Below are positions 35,158 through 48,840 of a stretch of 64,000 nucleotides of DNA, one piece after another. Origin of the DNA: Trema orientale (Eukaryota; Streptophyta; Magnoliopsida; Rosales; Cannabaceae); assembly GCA_002914845.1 (NCBI GenBank), contig JXTC01000054.1:151466-215465 (forward strand). The letters run 5' to 3'. Position 1 is the first letter of the stretch; every line of letters starts with the position of its first letter. The notes below the pieces were generated by a model that saw only the letters and a list, made by a program, of their open reading frames with translations, did no database searches and was not told where the DNA came from. The position numbers were made by a program, and so were the translations under genes.

Positions 35158-35657
35158 CTCCTCTTTTTGGATAGAAATCAGAAATGATGTCAGCGGTTGA
35201 AGTCTTCTTTATGTATAAGTGTCTGGAGTTATCCGATTAACTATTAGAAAAATGTTGAACACTACGTAATGAAGAAGAAAACCACAAGGGTCTGGTAGAG
35301 GTCTTGTCCGACATGTATGAAATATCCTTATGTGAATAACTTACATTTTGTGAAAAATTATTTAATCTGGAGAGTATAAGAAGGTTATCTAGTAGCGTCT
35401 GAATGAATTCAGTAGGATCTATTAACATCATGAATCCCATATGAAAATACTGTCTTTCTTCAGTGGAAAAAACAAAAATACTGGACTAAAACTATTGTAT
35501 TGGCTACCATTGTATTTTTACATTGAATGGTCAGGAATTTACTCTAGAAACTATGTGGCTAGACTAGAAAATTTCTTTTCACATTCTATAAGTTGCTTGA
35601 TATTGGCAGTTTTACCTTTTAAAAATGTGGATACCAGCTAGCTAAGAAGACTATGGA
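35158..35657. other. Spacer between Sirevirus-like LTR and Helitron
   Basis: No recognisable gene. It contains short open frames on both strands without known motifs. Confidence 0.4.
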
Positions 35658-36519
35658 TTAGTACATACGAGCTATGTAGCCCGCGCCGTTGCTGCGATTA
35701 AGTACGGAGTAATTTTGGATGAATTATTATCTATAATATATTTATTATATTATTTATAATAGGTAATAATATTATATAATAATATGATAATTTGTCTAAA
35801 ATATTACAGAATATTGTCTAACATATTACAGAATATTGTCTAAAATATTACAAAATATTTTTGTATTGAAATAGCTTGATGGTTTATATTACAACTTTCG
35901 CTTCTCTTTTTTTGTTTGTTCTTCTTCGCTGTGATTAGGAGGAAAAAAAATGTTAGAATAAGGGAAGAAGAAAAATATAATTAAATTATATATATATTTT
36001 TTGAGAAAGAAGTAATAAATTTTTTGTTGGTAAAGTATAAAGTGTCTATTTTTCATTAAGGATAAATTAATTACCTGACTAATTTTCATTTTCTTGATGC
36101 CTCTAATGTTGCTTCTGAGCTGAAATATAGAGGAAATATGTTATTGCTTAAATCATGCGTAGTATATAATATATTTTATTAAGTTAAATATAAATTAGTA
36201 ATAATTTTTTACCTATCTTTAATTTTTTTGGGATCAGGAGTTTTTGGATCCAATGGTATGGTTGGTATTGTTTCTATTTCTTGGATTTTTGGTGGTGCTG
36301 GAAGTGATAATGTAGTAGACTCATCGTCGTCAAATATTTTTAATGCTCCCCTTGTTCTGAAATAGATTTGGAATATTTTTGTTTTTCCGCGTAATTGTTC
36401 AATTACAAGTGGTAATATTGTTGGATCGGTATAGCCTTCTTCTATTGTCAACGTTGAACATGATTTTCTGATCAGAACTTGAGCTGCTTTTCTAAAAATT
36501 GTGATGACGGTGAATTGAT

Positions 36520-37680
36520 GAGTGTGTATTTTACTCACAAATCAAGTATTCTCCAAGTTCAAATAATTGTAAGTTCTCAAGCATTTGTGTTATTTTAATG
36601 TTGTTTTGTTTTTTTTTATTGTAGAAAATAAGAAATTGAGGCTTAGTGTATATTTGACACCAAAAAGGAAAAGTTTATGAAGCCATTAATAGCCGAAACG
36701 AGGACTGGAGTATCAAGGAGAGCAAAAAAGCTCAATTGGACCAGCAGCTATGCGCCGTGGTGCCTAAAAATAACAAGCCGAATTTTCTCTATTTTGCAGC
36801 CACGTGTCCGCTCGTTTTTGGCCAACTTTAGGACCATTTTTGGCCCTTGATCAAACACCAATGGATGGATAGATTTCTTCATTTCTTAGGTCATCTTAGT
36901 GCCATTTAAATACGCACTTTAGCCTCCATTTCAAAGGATGGAGAGTTGGAAGAGGAGGCACACCCTTGAGAGCTAAAAGATCCTAGAGAGTTTAAGCTTT
37001 GGAGCTGAAATTTGGAGAGGATGCTTGAGAGAGATGCTTGAAGAATTGAAGGCTTGAAATTCTACCTCCACAAAAGAGTTTTCTCTTCCTCTTTCTCACC
37101 TTAATCTCATTTGAATTTTTTATTGGGCATATTGTATAATTCGTTTAGAATATTGAAATTCTTTATGAGATTAGCCATGAATTTTACTATGCTTGGATTA
37201 ATGATTATTTATCTTAGGATTTGATGTACTCTTTTTATACTTTATTTTGCTTATTTTGTTAATTGTTGACTTATTTTCCATTATCTATTCATTTATGTTT
37301 CTCTTTTCTTATTGTCTTTAATTTATGTGGCCAATGAATTAGTTGAACTTAGGTTGTGATTTTGATACTTGAGAGAGTTTGATTTCATAAACCGGAATCG
37401 AGAAACATAGTTTAGGTTGTTGTGAGACCGAGAAGAGATCAACACCAAGATAGTCAAATTAGAAAGTTCTTAAAGGCTAAAACTTAATGAATGCTTAGAG
37501 AACCGGGTTAGATAGAGATATCAACTTGGGTACTTAGGCATATTATCTCATTCGGCACTCAGAGAGGGAATGAGGTTAGATTAGGTCCCTTGATTAGTGA
37601 ATTTAGTAGAATTAGTCTAACAATTGCTTAATTTGACGAATTTAGAAATAATTAGGAGAAATCATGTCCTTAGGACATTA
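36520..37680. repeat. LTR-like insertion splitting the RPA-like gene
   Basis: The RPA-like coding sequence stops matching at about 37,680 and resumes at about 36,520. The 1.1 kb between has no RPA motifs and resembles a gypsy LTR in style, with GAGAGTT and GATGCTTGAGAGAGATGCTTG words and long T-rich parts. I could not define clean TG/CA ends or a target duplication. Confidence 0.45.
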
Positions 37681-38299
37681 GTGCCTAGTAATTTCTATAT
37701 GACCATGTGTGTCACACCACCATCTACTTCCTGCTTCTCGAACCTGTCTAGAACATTAGTGGCAAGAATTATAATACCGACCTTGATGTGTTTTAAATTT
37801 GAGTATTGTTGCTTTTACCGTAAATTTGGTGCCCTAAAAGTAATGTAAAAAGATTTGATATTAGTATGAATTATAGTATAGAATAGTTTTTTTATTTATA
37901 GGATTGTATTTTTCTTTACCTGTTGTGTCAAAGAATCTAGTTGATTTAATTCTGCAATTGTTTTTCTATTCTGTAATTTTTGTTGTTCTGACGGTTGCAC
38001 TTCTCTTGGGACAGGAGCTGGTAGGAACTCGATATGTTGTGTTGTATACAAGAACCTAAATAATAGATTGATAAAAAAAAGTAATATTTAATAAAAATAA
38101 ATAGGATATGTTTTTTTTTTTTTGGTTTCATAATTTTAAAGAAGTATGGGAAACAATTGTTACCTTATTTTTAATGCATTAGCTTCTGGTATGTCTATAT
38201 TTATATAATATATTATTGTACCTGTACTTGCAGCATATATATTTCCTGTTTAATACAAAACTTTATATTAGTTTTTTGATGTAATTATAGAATAACATT

Positions 38300-38659
38300 G
38301 GCCCCGTTTGTTTCAACCATTCCATTCCATTGGAATAGAAAATCTATTTGAATGTGTGTTTGTTTCAACAATTCTGTTTTTCCATTCAAATGATCTTTTA
38401 GAATGTATGTTTATTTCAACAATTCAGTTTTTCCATTCAAATGGTCCATCCAAAAAGTTAACCATTAGAATAGTTTTTTTGTGTCTTGAATGAGAATGGA
38501 GGGGGAGAGGTGTTTTTGAATGGTCCATTCCAATACTCCCATTCTAATTACAACACATTCCATTATTTTTTCCATTCAAATATCTCCCATTCCAATTATA
38601 ACACATTCTACAATTTTCATTCAAATACACACATTCAAATAGGCGAACCAAACGGGCCC
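38300..38659. mobile_element. Harbinger-type MITE, 360 bp, inside Helitron RPA intron
   Basis: The ends GGCCCCGTTTGTTTC and the complement of GGCGAACCAAACGGGCCC form an imperfect inverted repeat. ATT flanks both sides (38297-38299 and 38660-38662). Inside, the segment TTTCAACAATTC(T/A)GTTTTTCCATTCAAATG is present in two close copies. Confidence 0.8.
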
Positions 38660-39849
38660 ATTATATTTATATATAGATATCAGATGTAATTGTTAATTAC
38701 CTAGATATTGTTTTATTGTCATAGACGTAAAAACAGTTATAATTGGTTCCTCCATAGTTTTTATTATATTTGTAATAAATTTTTTTGCAGTTACTCCCCA
38801 TAAAGTGATTTGTAATTTTTCACTCCTGCAATTAAATGTGATAATGTTATAGTATGATTAGAATAAAGAATAAAATCTTTTTGTTGATATGTCAATTTTT
38901 ATAATAAATAGATTCATTACCTGATGTTTTGTAGTGTCAGTGTCCATCTCGGCGTCATTTTTCCTTCGACATTAGTTTCTTCTAAGTCTTGTATTTCTGT
39001 CAACATTCCTATAATATCTAGTATAAAAAGAAGGAAGTTGATGTAAGAAAATTTAAATAAATATTATTAAGTCTTAGTAAAGAGATAATATTGTGATTCA
39101 TGATACCTGATAAAATATCGTGAACATCTGTTCTTGAAGCTAGTTGGTTAAAATCCGCAAAATAAAATTTATGCATTGAAATGTTTGCTGCTAAAGTTGT
39201 TACTAGAGTGAAGGATGTCGCTCGGGCAAATTATAGCATTGCGATGTGAGGAACGATTCTGTATTTTGGCTTGTTTAGTACTACATTAAAATTGCTTATT
39301 TGGTATACTTCTCCTTCAGTTATTTATCGTGAAATGTAGTCTGCATCTAGAGCTTTGATCGTTCCATGAATTGCTTCATGCTGTATTTTATGGGAAAAAG
39401 AATGTTTAATTATTATATGCTATATTATGAAATGAAATATTAAAATACATACTTATTAATTAAAGTAAATTATAATAAAGTTTCATATAAGGAGGATTAA
39501 TGCCTTTTTTTTTTACCTTATGATCGACTAGGACATAGTCAAGGCTTATGAGTCGTCCGGTTGTGTAGTCATTATTGTGCCAGAGTCGACTAATGCGAGC
39601 TTCTATAGGTCCATAAACTTCATTCGGTTTGAGAAATCATATTGTTCACATTTCTTTTTTGTTTTAGCTACAAAAGAAAGGAATTTTATAAGATGAGGAT
39701 TATATTAGGAATGTATGAAAAATTCACATATAAAAGGTTGAGAAGTGGATGTATAAATTTATATTAAAATGACATTTTAATAATGCTTAATTTTTATACT
39801 TATGTAAGATTACGTAAAATTTCTTTGTTAATATATATATGATCCTTTT

Positions 39850-42800
39850 GGTGTTGTTACTCGTGATAGAGCTACGTATAATTGATCATGTGTAAAAACT
39901 TCATTTTCTAAAATAAATACCTAATTTACTTAGTGATTGTCCTTGAATTTTGTTTATTATCATTACATAACAGGTTTTTATAGGGAATCATCGTCTTTTT
40001 AAGGTAAATGGCCAACGTGATTCATTTGTGATCATTTCTATTCATATAAACTTTTTCTTTTTCATTATTTGAATTTATAATTTGGCCTTCTGTGACTCTA
40101 TTTGTTAGTTATATGATCAAGAGTCTTGTGCCATTGTATAATCCTATTAATTTATTTAAATTTCGTAGTAACATTATTGGAGTTCCAACCTTGAGATTTA
40201 ATTCTTGTGGTGGTATACCGTTAAAATTCAAAGTATGCAAAAATTTTTGAGGGTATAAGAGGTTCAGTTCATCAACATTTTGTGTTGAGCCTATTATTGT
40301 GTCATAACTATAATAAGTTTTCGATTCGTTAGGTATTAAGGACAGTATATATTTGTTTATATCATCAACTATTTTATTTTTTGGCGTTATTATTGCTCTG
40401 TATCTTATATAATTGATATTATGAAATTTTTTTTCGAGATCATTATATATTAATTTTGAGATTTTTTCAATTGGATTTGATTCGTATTGTATTGTATATT
40501 TTTCTGGTATTTTAATCCATGTTGCATCTTTATTTTCAGGATCCTTTATTCCTTCTGCGGTACTGTTTCCAACACTTAATGTCCATTTTGAAAATTCTAG
40601 AATTTTCTTTTTTTCTTATTCTGTAGTATTAGGGTTTTTTAGTCTCATATTTTTCGTTAGTGATAATAGCTTAAAATATGGCCATAAGTAAGAATTATTT
40701 ATACTTGCATTTATTATATTTTCTTTTGTTCTGGCGGATATAATAGTTAAAATTTGTCAGAGATCACTACCTAATATGATTGTCATTCCACAAAAAGGTT
40801 GGTCAATATTATTCTTTAAATCTTGCAGTATCTTATATAAAGCTTCGAAACAATGTTTGTTATTCATTGGTGCTCCATCCCATAGTATGAGTGATGTTTT
40901 TTCAATTAATTTTGCTAATTGAGTTCCTTTTTTGATGTGACAGGTAGAAAACTTATCGGTTGATAAAGGTATTCGAAATCTTAAATATGCAGTTCTACCT
41001 TTAGGTAATAATAATGAAGCTATTCCGGATGATGCAATGGCTAAAACAATTCCACTGTTTGATCTGATTTTGGTGATAATTATGTTTCATCTTGTGCCTC
41101 CATGTCCATAGATAAAGAATAAATTTTCTTTTTTGTTGTTTATTGAGTCTATAATTTATTCATAGATATAGCGTTGTTTACTATTTAAGTTTTTTTTTTC
41201 TAAGATATTGTTTTCTCCTCTTAGTTTATTAGTGTCATCGTCTGATTCTTCTCGCAAAAGTTTATTATTTAAGTCGTCAATTAATGCACCTATTGGTAGT
41301 GGTAAATTAAAATTGGTTAAAGTCGACGAATTTAAATTTAATTATTTTTCTAATTCATACAGTAAATAATTATATAATTCATTTTCTAGAATCTGGAAAT
41401 TCGAGTTATTGAATAAATTTTTTATTCTGTGTAAAATATCTTCTATCATAAGTTTCCAATAATTTTCAAGTAATATTGTTGAATTATTTACATTACAAAA
41501 TAGTAAGATTATTGTAAATAATTGTCGTAATTGATGGGATGTCGACCAAAATGAGGCTTCTAGTATTGATCCATTCCATTCTTTATCATCTCCTAGTAAA
41601 TCCAATGCATTGCATGCTGCTTGATTTGTTGAATACGTTATACCATCGATTGTTCGTATAGATTCAAAATTTATTGCACCTTTTTGATTATTTCGTAACA
41701 ATTTCAGGTAACAATTCTCTAGAACTTTGGTGGACATAAAAAGTTCGTCCTAATAATTTTCTAGGAGTCCAAATTTTGTCTTTATTGTTCCAGACCCATT
41801 TTGTGGGAAATTTTGTATATGATAATTGTCTACCTTCCATATTAAATTTATTTATTTCTATCTGTTTTGTCAGAGTTGTTTTTTCGATTCCTGGTTGTCT
41901 AACTATATTATTGTGACGTTGATTTGAATGGAATGTTATATTTTATATACGTGGTAAATAAATTGTTATTCTCTGTACTGTTGGATTCCTATAATGTATG
42001 GGATATTCATATAATCTCCACATGACTTCATACGGTGTTATATACCGGCAATTAATATAGTTTTTTATTTCATCTATTTCTTTATAAATGGTTTCTCCAT
42101 ATTGTTCTACACATACATTGTCTTCTATTACTATTCTTATTCTATCTGGACCTTTTATTAAGTATTTGAATAAATATTTTATTAACATAGATTGTGAGCA
42201 TATTTTGACATTTATGTGGGCATAGAATTTTAAGCATAAATTTTTATTGTAAGGGACTACAAATCTATTGTCTAATTTAATACATTCTTTTTGTATATAA
42301 AATATTGTATTTCTGCGTTTGTATAATTGATGAATCTGTTTTCTTCAATGGTTGTTTCGTTTTTAAATTGTCTAGGAAATTTTTTAGAACAAACTGAATT
42401 TTTCATATACAGGCCATTTGTTTTAATAGCGCCACGTGGCTCGTGCATCATGAATTCTGCTACGATGTGGTACCTTCTGGAATTCAACAACATATATATT
42501 TATAAAATAAAATAAAGACAAAAAAACAGAGGAAATAAATTAGTTTTAATTAAAGATGAAGATTAGTACTTTTTTTGTGTGTTCTGTTATATTATATAAG
42601 ACAATAAAGTCTGACCTGCGACAATTGTGCCGAAGATTTTATCGGTTTTAATATTGAATAAGATTTGGTTTAATTTCATATTAAAAATTCTTATAATTAA
42701 ATCTGGTCTATCTTCAGGTTTTTGACCGGGAATTTTGTTTAAGGCACGTATTATTTTTGGCTATTTAGGATTGCATGTAAATATTATGAATAAATCAAGA

Positions 42801-44336
42801 TTCCTATATTGTCTGCATATTGCCATTGCATCTTGATAATTCTGGATCATATATCTAGGATTTCCAGTATAACTAGATGAGAGAATAAATCTTTTGCCGA
42901 TTGCTCTTGCATCTGTGTCTCTTCTTGTGACGGCGTCTTAGACGCCTTGATAAATTTCAGATCTCAAGTTGTTTTGATTTTTTCGGACATAGTCTAATCG
43001 ATCTTTTTCAACAGAGGCATATGCATCAACTACATATTGTTGAAAAAGTCTACCACCTTTGAATAAAACATTATTTATACTTTCACGTTGTTGTAACTGA
43101 TAACAATAGAATGCTCTCATGGGCACTCTATTTCTTAAAAGTTATTTTCCTGGTCTGTCTATATTCTAATTTAAATTAGTTCTATAACCATCTTCTCTGT
43201 ATGGAAATAAGAGGGGATATTGCAGAGCCATATAAGATGGATTCAATTTTGTGATTCTTTGTAAGGTGTTTGTTTTGTCTTAGATGATAATATCTCTTCC
43301 TTCTTCATATTCACTAATATCTCCAACAATTATTCCTTCTATGTCATTTGAATTGGGTAATTCATATTGGTTATTATCTATAGGTCGTCGTCCTATTAAT
43401 CTTAATTTCATAGATAGAATTTTATTCTTGTTGTACCTATCCCTAATCTTTCAAAAAAGCTTGACTAATTCATTATTCTCATTAAGTATGTAAATTAATT
43501 TTTCGACAATGGATTTTGTCAATTCCCTCGAGCCATCATCAAATGAAAATGTTAACATTCGATTTTCAATTTCGTTTTCTGTGTCATATATGTATAGCTG
43601 TGAAAATTTAAGAGGATTATTATTTGTTGGTAATAAAAATCCCATACGATACTGTACTTGGCCACTAATTTCGAAAATATATAGGCCATCTGAATTTCTT
43701 GTATTTTGTTCTATATTTGCTCTGAAAGATGTGAAAGCAAACATAGAATTAAAAGTTCGAATATTTTTTGGGAAATATGTGCTTGAAGGGCCTCCGTAAT
43801 AATCAAATAATTGATCTAACGTAGAAAGAGGGTTTTTTACTGGAGGAAGTTTAACTTTTCCAACTTTACTAGATTATATTTTGGTGGATAGGTTCTTTTG
43901 GCAGACTCATCGAACCAAAACGATACACAACAATATTTACAGATATAAGAGTAGTCTCTAAGATCGTGATATTCGTTAATATCACCTGTAATGTAGTGTT
44001 AGTTGAGGGTCCAAAGTGAGAAAATGTCTAATGAATTAAACTTATAATAGCAATGATATTTCTTTTTCCTAATTTTATAAAAAGAATAAAGGGATTACTT
44101 TGTGTATTCGAATTGGTTGATACTGATGGCTCAGCTGTATCAAAGGAATATCTTTTAGGACTTGTAAAATTTGATATTAGGGTGAGCCTTGACCGGTGAA
44201 TATATTTTAAAATTATATTGGAATCCTCGTATCGATGATCCAGAATATTATCATTACTAGGTATGGAGTCTTCATTTAGAAGACAATGATGACGATGTTT
44301 ACGTAGATGCCTTGACAATGCGGAATTGCCTGTCAT
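39850..44336 (-). pseudogene. Helitron Rep/helicase remnant
   Basis: From ATG 44336 the pieces follow the family order. There is an N-terminal region (44336-44028) and a segment with QYRMGFLLP (about 43,700-43,450). Next is the Helitron-like N domain with GGRLFQQYVVDAY and EIYQGV (43126-42938), then GNPRYMIQNYQDAMAICR followed by FTCNPK and a TAG stop at 42771-42773. KYLFKYLIKGPDR at about 42180 holds the two tyrosines, four apart, expected for strand cleavage. The PIF1-type helicase is at about 41,737-39,900, with GTIDGITYSTNQAAC-like, SSGIASLLLP and NFNGIPPQEL-type motifs. The Walker A region is damaged (GHGGT then breaks) and the Walker B position reads WDGAPM instead of the usual WDEAPM. 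Rep nicks and joins DNA ends and the helicase unwinds; neither is functional here. Confidence 0.85.
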
Positions 44337-47214
44337 TATCTTGTTGTTTATTTAAATAAAGAAAAAAGGGTGGGACAAAAAAATAGGCGTTATTGTGTGA
44401 ACATGTTTTTGTTAAAAGTTTATGGAATATTATAACGATCTTATTTATGTATTAAATAATGGAGATTTTATGTCAATTATATTCCGAATTATTATTATTA
44501 GTATTATAATCAAAGGAATATATTTGAGGTATTTATAACATTTTTGTTTGTAGATTTTCAAAATTATATTTTTGTATATATATATACACTTTCATATATA
44601 TGCTATGTCAATCAGCTCTAAATATCTATTTTTTTATTGAAAGTGATAGTAATCGAATCGTGGGCACGATATAAATTATCGAGATCAAATCTTTAGCACA
44701 ATGTTCTAATCAGTTATGAAATTACAGTCTTCAAAATTAAATATAGAAATTATTGAATAATATATATAACATAATCAAATGCATAATAATAACGAAATTA
44801 ATTACAATCTTCTGTTTTCTCTCTTTTCTTGCCTTCCTTCACAATAAACTCTTCGTTCTTTTCTTCACGGATAAGAAGGCCGAAATTGTCCAGCAATCAT
44901 GTATAACTGATTTTTTGTTGCTATTTTAAATACATAATATATACAGACAAATATATCTAAGTAAATATATGAATATATACAAAATTCGGCTCAGATGCAT
45001 CAAAGTGTCATTAATATATGGCAAATTACTATGATAATGTATTTTCGAATCTTTATCTAACTACCTAAGAAGCTCTTTTGTAGATATGTTTCTGACAATT
45101 AGACAAAGAGCTGAAACATTATCACCATGCATAAAAATTTGCTATATATATTATGCCAATGAAATAAGGACGAAATCATAGGAGTATGATGGAGGTTTGC
45201 CCAAAAACTACCAAGAGTATAAAGTCTACAGGAAAGGAAAAATAATTTTGGAAAGAAAGTTCAGAGAAAAATAGTGGAGAAGTGGATATAACTAATATAT
45301 AAAAACAAAAGAGAATAAGAAAGAAGGTAAAATGTACTTTTCTCTTAGATACATTTTATTTTTTAAAATCTCGAAATTTTATCCTTTTTATAGAGAGTTA
45401 CAAAAAAAAGAAAAGAGATCATGTAGAGTATATGGATACAAAAAAGAAATACACATGCTCTCAGATGGATAAAATGTGAGAGAAAGGTATTGACAGCATA
45501 TGTCGAAGTAAAGGAAAAAAGATGAAGAGTTGACAAACAAAGGAGAGGAAAAGACCTAAAGGCAATAATAGTCAAAACCCTATCAGATTAAGAGTTAGTG
45601 GAGACACTAAAGCACTACCAAAATGACAAAAAAAGCCAGGTACTACCAAAATGACAAAAAAAGCCAGGTACAATCCCTCAAACAAAGTAAATAGAGAAGG
45701 ATATTTTCGCCAAACTACAAATAACAAAACTAAGAGGACAAAAAGACCACAACCACACCATTACCTCAGAGAGTAGTCCCAAAGGCAATACAGTCACATC
45801 ATTTAAAGGTGAGGGGGTGAAAAAACGGAAGCAGCAAAAACCATTACTGCTGATGAGCGAAAAAAGATAACATTGCAAATATAGAAAATATTTTGGAAAA
45901 ATACAGCAATTTCTAAGACAAAGAAGAGAAAAAGATTTCTTGTTATACATCAATAGAAGCCAATATACACGGTAATTTTTGGGCAATTAATATGTTGCTC
46001 TATATGATAATAGAATCTGCAATCATCATCACTAAAACATATTCAAAAGAAAGACCAAGAGGTAAACAGTGATGAAATAATTCTACCAGAACAACTAAGG
46101 AGCTAAGGAAAAGATCAAAAAGTACCAAAGTTAATCCCTCAACTAAAACTCAGATAAAAAAAAAACCTGGCTTAATCACAAATAGCGAAGATGAAATAGA
46201 CCGAACAGATCTACCCACGAAGTAATCAGAGAAAAGCGTCTCGAGGATGAAACCACCAAATGCTGCCCTTTAAGGCCCAGAAAAAACGAAGGAAAGAAGA
46301 GAGGCAGGAAGAAAGAAGGGGTAAAATGTTGTTCCTATTTGCACAACGAAACCAGTATATTGCATAGTGCATACTTGCACAACTTTGAAAACAGTTTAAA
46401 CGGAGACTAACAGTTAATGTACACACGTCAGAGAGAGAGAGAGAGAGAAAAAGAGAAGAAGAAATGCTAGATACAAATATTCGACGAAAGAACAAAAGGG
46501 AGATAATATCAGACATAAAAAGCTATAGTAGAACATGAAAACATTTTCTGATTTCTAATCCAGGAATAAAAAGATGTAAATAGGAACAGTACACACCAAT
46601 AAAGAACATAGCAGAATTTAACTAAGTCGAAAAGTAAAGACAAAAATACAAACATAAATACTGAAACAATACGCATTAACAAACAACACAATAAAATGGA
46701 ACTGAATTCAGTACCAACAACAAAATTTAATAGCATGATTAACAGTGGATAACATTTATTATAACAATAAAAACAATAAATGTTTATATGCTGCATATAT
46801 AATATATAGAATTCACATTAAGAACAGAACAAAATTTAATTATAACTCAGAAAAATCAAAGAACATACACAACATATTATAATAAATGTTAAAAGTAACT
46901 GATACAGTGCTAACAAAAAGCCTTGCAAACCAAGTTCAGATAGGTACAGGTTATGAAAAGTGCAAGATAAGGGATAAAACTATAGTAAACACGGTTAAAG
47001 AAGCCAGTAATAAACACAGAGAGAGTTTTGGGAGCAACCAAGATAGAGATAGGTAGAATATAAAAAATACAATGAATGACTGTAGTATATATATAATTAA
47101 GCAGCAGTAAAACAGGCATAAAAAATATTAGGAAAAGCAAACTGTACACATGGCAGTATATGAAGCTAACACTCAAATAATAATACATCTATTAAATAAA
47201 CTAAAAAAGGAGAA

Positions 47215-47950
47215 GAAAGAAGACTCAGAGACTTACTGAAGACGAAATTTTGATTTTTTTTTTTTATTCTTTTTTTTCCAATCTGAATAATAAGGAAATA
47301 TCAAGAAAGCATTAAATGACAAGTCTCTTCTCATAAATGCAAACCGTCAGATCATCCAAAGTAGGAATTAGCATAATGATTAACACTAAAAAAATCTAGT
47401 GATATCACACAGTAATCAATACTAAAAAAATCGGAAAAGGATGAACAAATGTCAGGCAAAAAATCTTTAAAGGAATAGAAAAAGAACAAAGACTCAGAGG
47501 CTTATTGAATAGGAAATTTTCGCTTTTCTACTCCTCTTTTTTTCTTCCAATTTACATAATAAGAAAATATCAAAAAAGAATTAAATAACATGTCTCACCT
47601 CATAAATGTAAACCTACAGATCATATAAAGCAGAAATTGAGATAATGATCAACAGTAAAAAAATCTGTTAATAATACATGTATGAAGGGGGGGGGGGGGG
47701 AGGGAAACCACAGTCAGAAGACTAACACGAAACTCATATATTTTTAGTCGATTCACTGTTTTTTTTGTTAGTTTTTTTTTCTTTCTAAATGTGAATAATA
47801 ACAAAATATCAACATAGTATTAAATATTAATTCTGACATCGCTAACATAGACTAACAGATGATCTAAACTGAAAATAGAGGGAAGAATCAACACCCAAAA
47901 AATCGGAAAGGGTCAACAAATGTCAAACAGGAGAAAATAAAAAAAAAAGG
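47215..47950. repeat. Tandem repeat, three diverged units of about 230-275 bp
   Basis: Units share GACTCAGAG(A/G)CTTA(C/T)TGAA, T-rich tract, AATAATAA(G/C)(G/A)AAATATCAA, ATAAATG(C/T)AAACC and CAGATCAT-like words in the same order. They begin near 47,220, 47,490 and 47,715. The last unit is the most diverged. Confidence 0.6.
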
Positions 47951-48419
47951 ACAAATCATTCTGACAATGCTCTAGAACATGATTTATAAATTTTCATGAC
48001 AAAAATTGGGAAAAACATAAGCAATTTCATAGATCAACAAAGATAAAACCCGAATACAATTTAACAAATAAATACAACAAATATCACGCAAAATAAGATA
48101 CAATTTCTAAAGAACAGAGTTTCAAACGGAAAAAATACCAGAGAAAGAGAGGAGGTCACCACATAACATACCACACTTCAAATCCAAGCAGAAGAGAAAC
48201 AATCAACGCACAAGAAAATCGAAAAACAGAAGGTGCGAAAGGGGGAAAAAATAATGAGAATGAAAGGACTCTTATCAAATGGAATATAGAGAAGCCATCA
48301 GACAAAGAGAGAAAAGAGGGATACTCATACTCAGAGAGGGACGAAATTAGAGGGAGGAGATCCGAGAATAGAGAGAGGGAGATGAACAGTTGTCTAACAA
48401 AAAGGAGAGCCAGAGAACA

Positions 48420-48840
48420 AAAAGTAATAACGGTCAAAACCCTATCAGAGCAAGAGCTGGCGCAGACACCAAAGTACTGTCCAAATGACGAAAAGACCAG
48501 CTACAGTCCCTTACACAAAGCAAATGGAGGAGGGCAATTTCGCCAAACCACAAATACAAAAAAACTAAAAGGACAAAAAAATCACATATACACTTACTAC
48601 AGAGAGTAATCCCAAGGGCAAAATCGTCCAACCACCTAAAAGAATCCCATTAGATAAAGAATTGACGGAGACAATAAAGCACAACTGAAATGACAACAAA
48701 ACCACATGCAATCCCCCACACAAAACAAATAGAGAAGGACATTTTCGGCAAACCACAAACAACAAAACTGAAAGGACAAAAAAATCACACCCACACTATT
48801 ACCACAGAGAGCAATCCCAAAGGCAAAATCGTCCAATCAC
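48420..48840. repeat. Tandem repeat, two units of about 200 bp
   Basis: Both units contain AATGAC(G/A)A(A/C)AA, CA(A/C)ACAAA(G/A)CAAAT, CGCCAAACCACAAA-like, AAAGGACAAAAAAATCACA and CAAAATCGTCCAA(C/T)CACCTAAA words in order. A third, more diverged unit is at about 45,560-45,800. Confidence 0.65.

Larger units (their letters stand above)
36209..39660 (-). pseudogene. Helitron-borne RPA70-like gene remnant, multi-exon
   Basis: Exon-like pieces in order on the minus strand are an OB-fold segment (GRLISLDYVLVDHK, about 39,620-39,525) and a second OB segment (HGTIKALDADYIS, NFNVVLNKPKYRIVPH, then ISMHKFYFADFNQLASRTDV, about 39,385-39,110). Next come MLTEIQDLEETNVEGK (about 39,010-38,930), LQITLWGVTAKKF (about 38,825-38,700), STGTIIYYINIDIPEANAL (about 38,245-38,160) and EFLPAPVPREVQPSEQQK (about 38,055-37,910). 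A DBD-C zinc-binding piece follows (YYNSCH then WWCDTHG, about 37,850-37,680), then a C-terminal piece (36,520-36,209). Stops occur inside exons. Two insertions interrupt it: a MITE at 38300-38659 in an intron, and about 1.1 kb of LTR-like sequence between the last two pieces. RPA proteins bind single-stranded DNA during replication. Confidence 0.82.
35658..44340 (-). mobile_element. Degraded autonomous-type Helitron (Rep/helicase plus RPA-like gene)
   Basis: The minus strand carries remnants of the two genes of plant Helitrons: a RepHel protein (44336 to about 39,850) and an RPA70-like single-strand-binding protein (about 39,660-36,209). A possible 3' end is CTAA followed by T at 35661-35658. 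It is preceded on the minus strand by a small hairpin (TACATA-GCTCG-TATGTA) and a degenerate GC-rich segment. The 5' end is not fixed. It may lie near 48,900, beyond the repeat-rich region to the right. Many stops and shifts show that the copy is inactive. Confidence 0.85.

Noticed and set aside
37624..37848. Plus-strand frame of 74 codons
   Set aside because: Antisense to the RPA-like zinc-binding exon of the Helitron.
47686..47700. G-run as a G-quadruplex regulator
   Set aside because: A single homopolymer, possibly a sequencing or assembly length artefact, not next to any gene.
45363..48836. Series of minus-strand frames rich in Leu, Phe, Ser and Cys that look like membrane proteins
   Set aside because: Low-complexity antisense reading of A-rich tandem repeats; no conserved motif and no start context.
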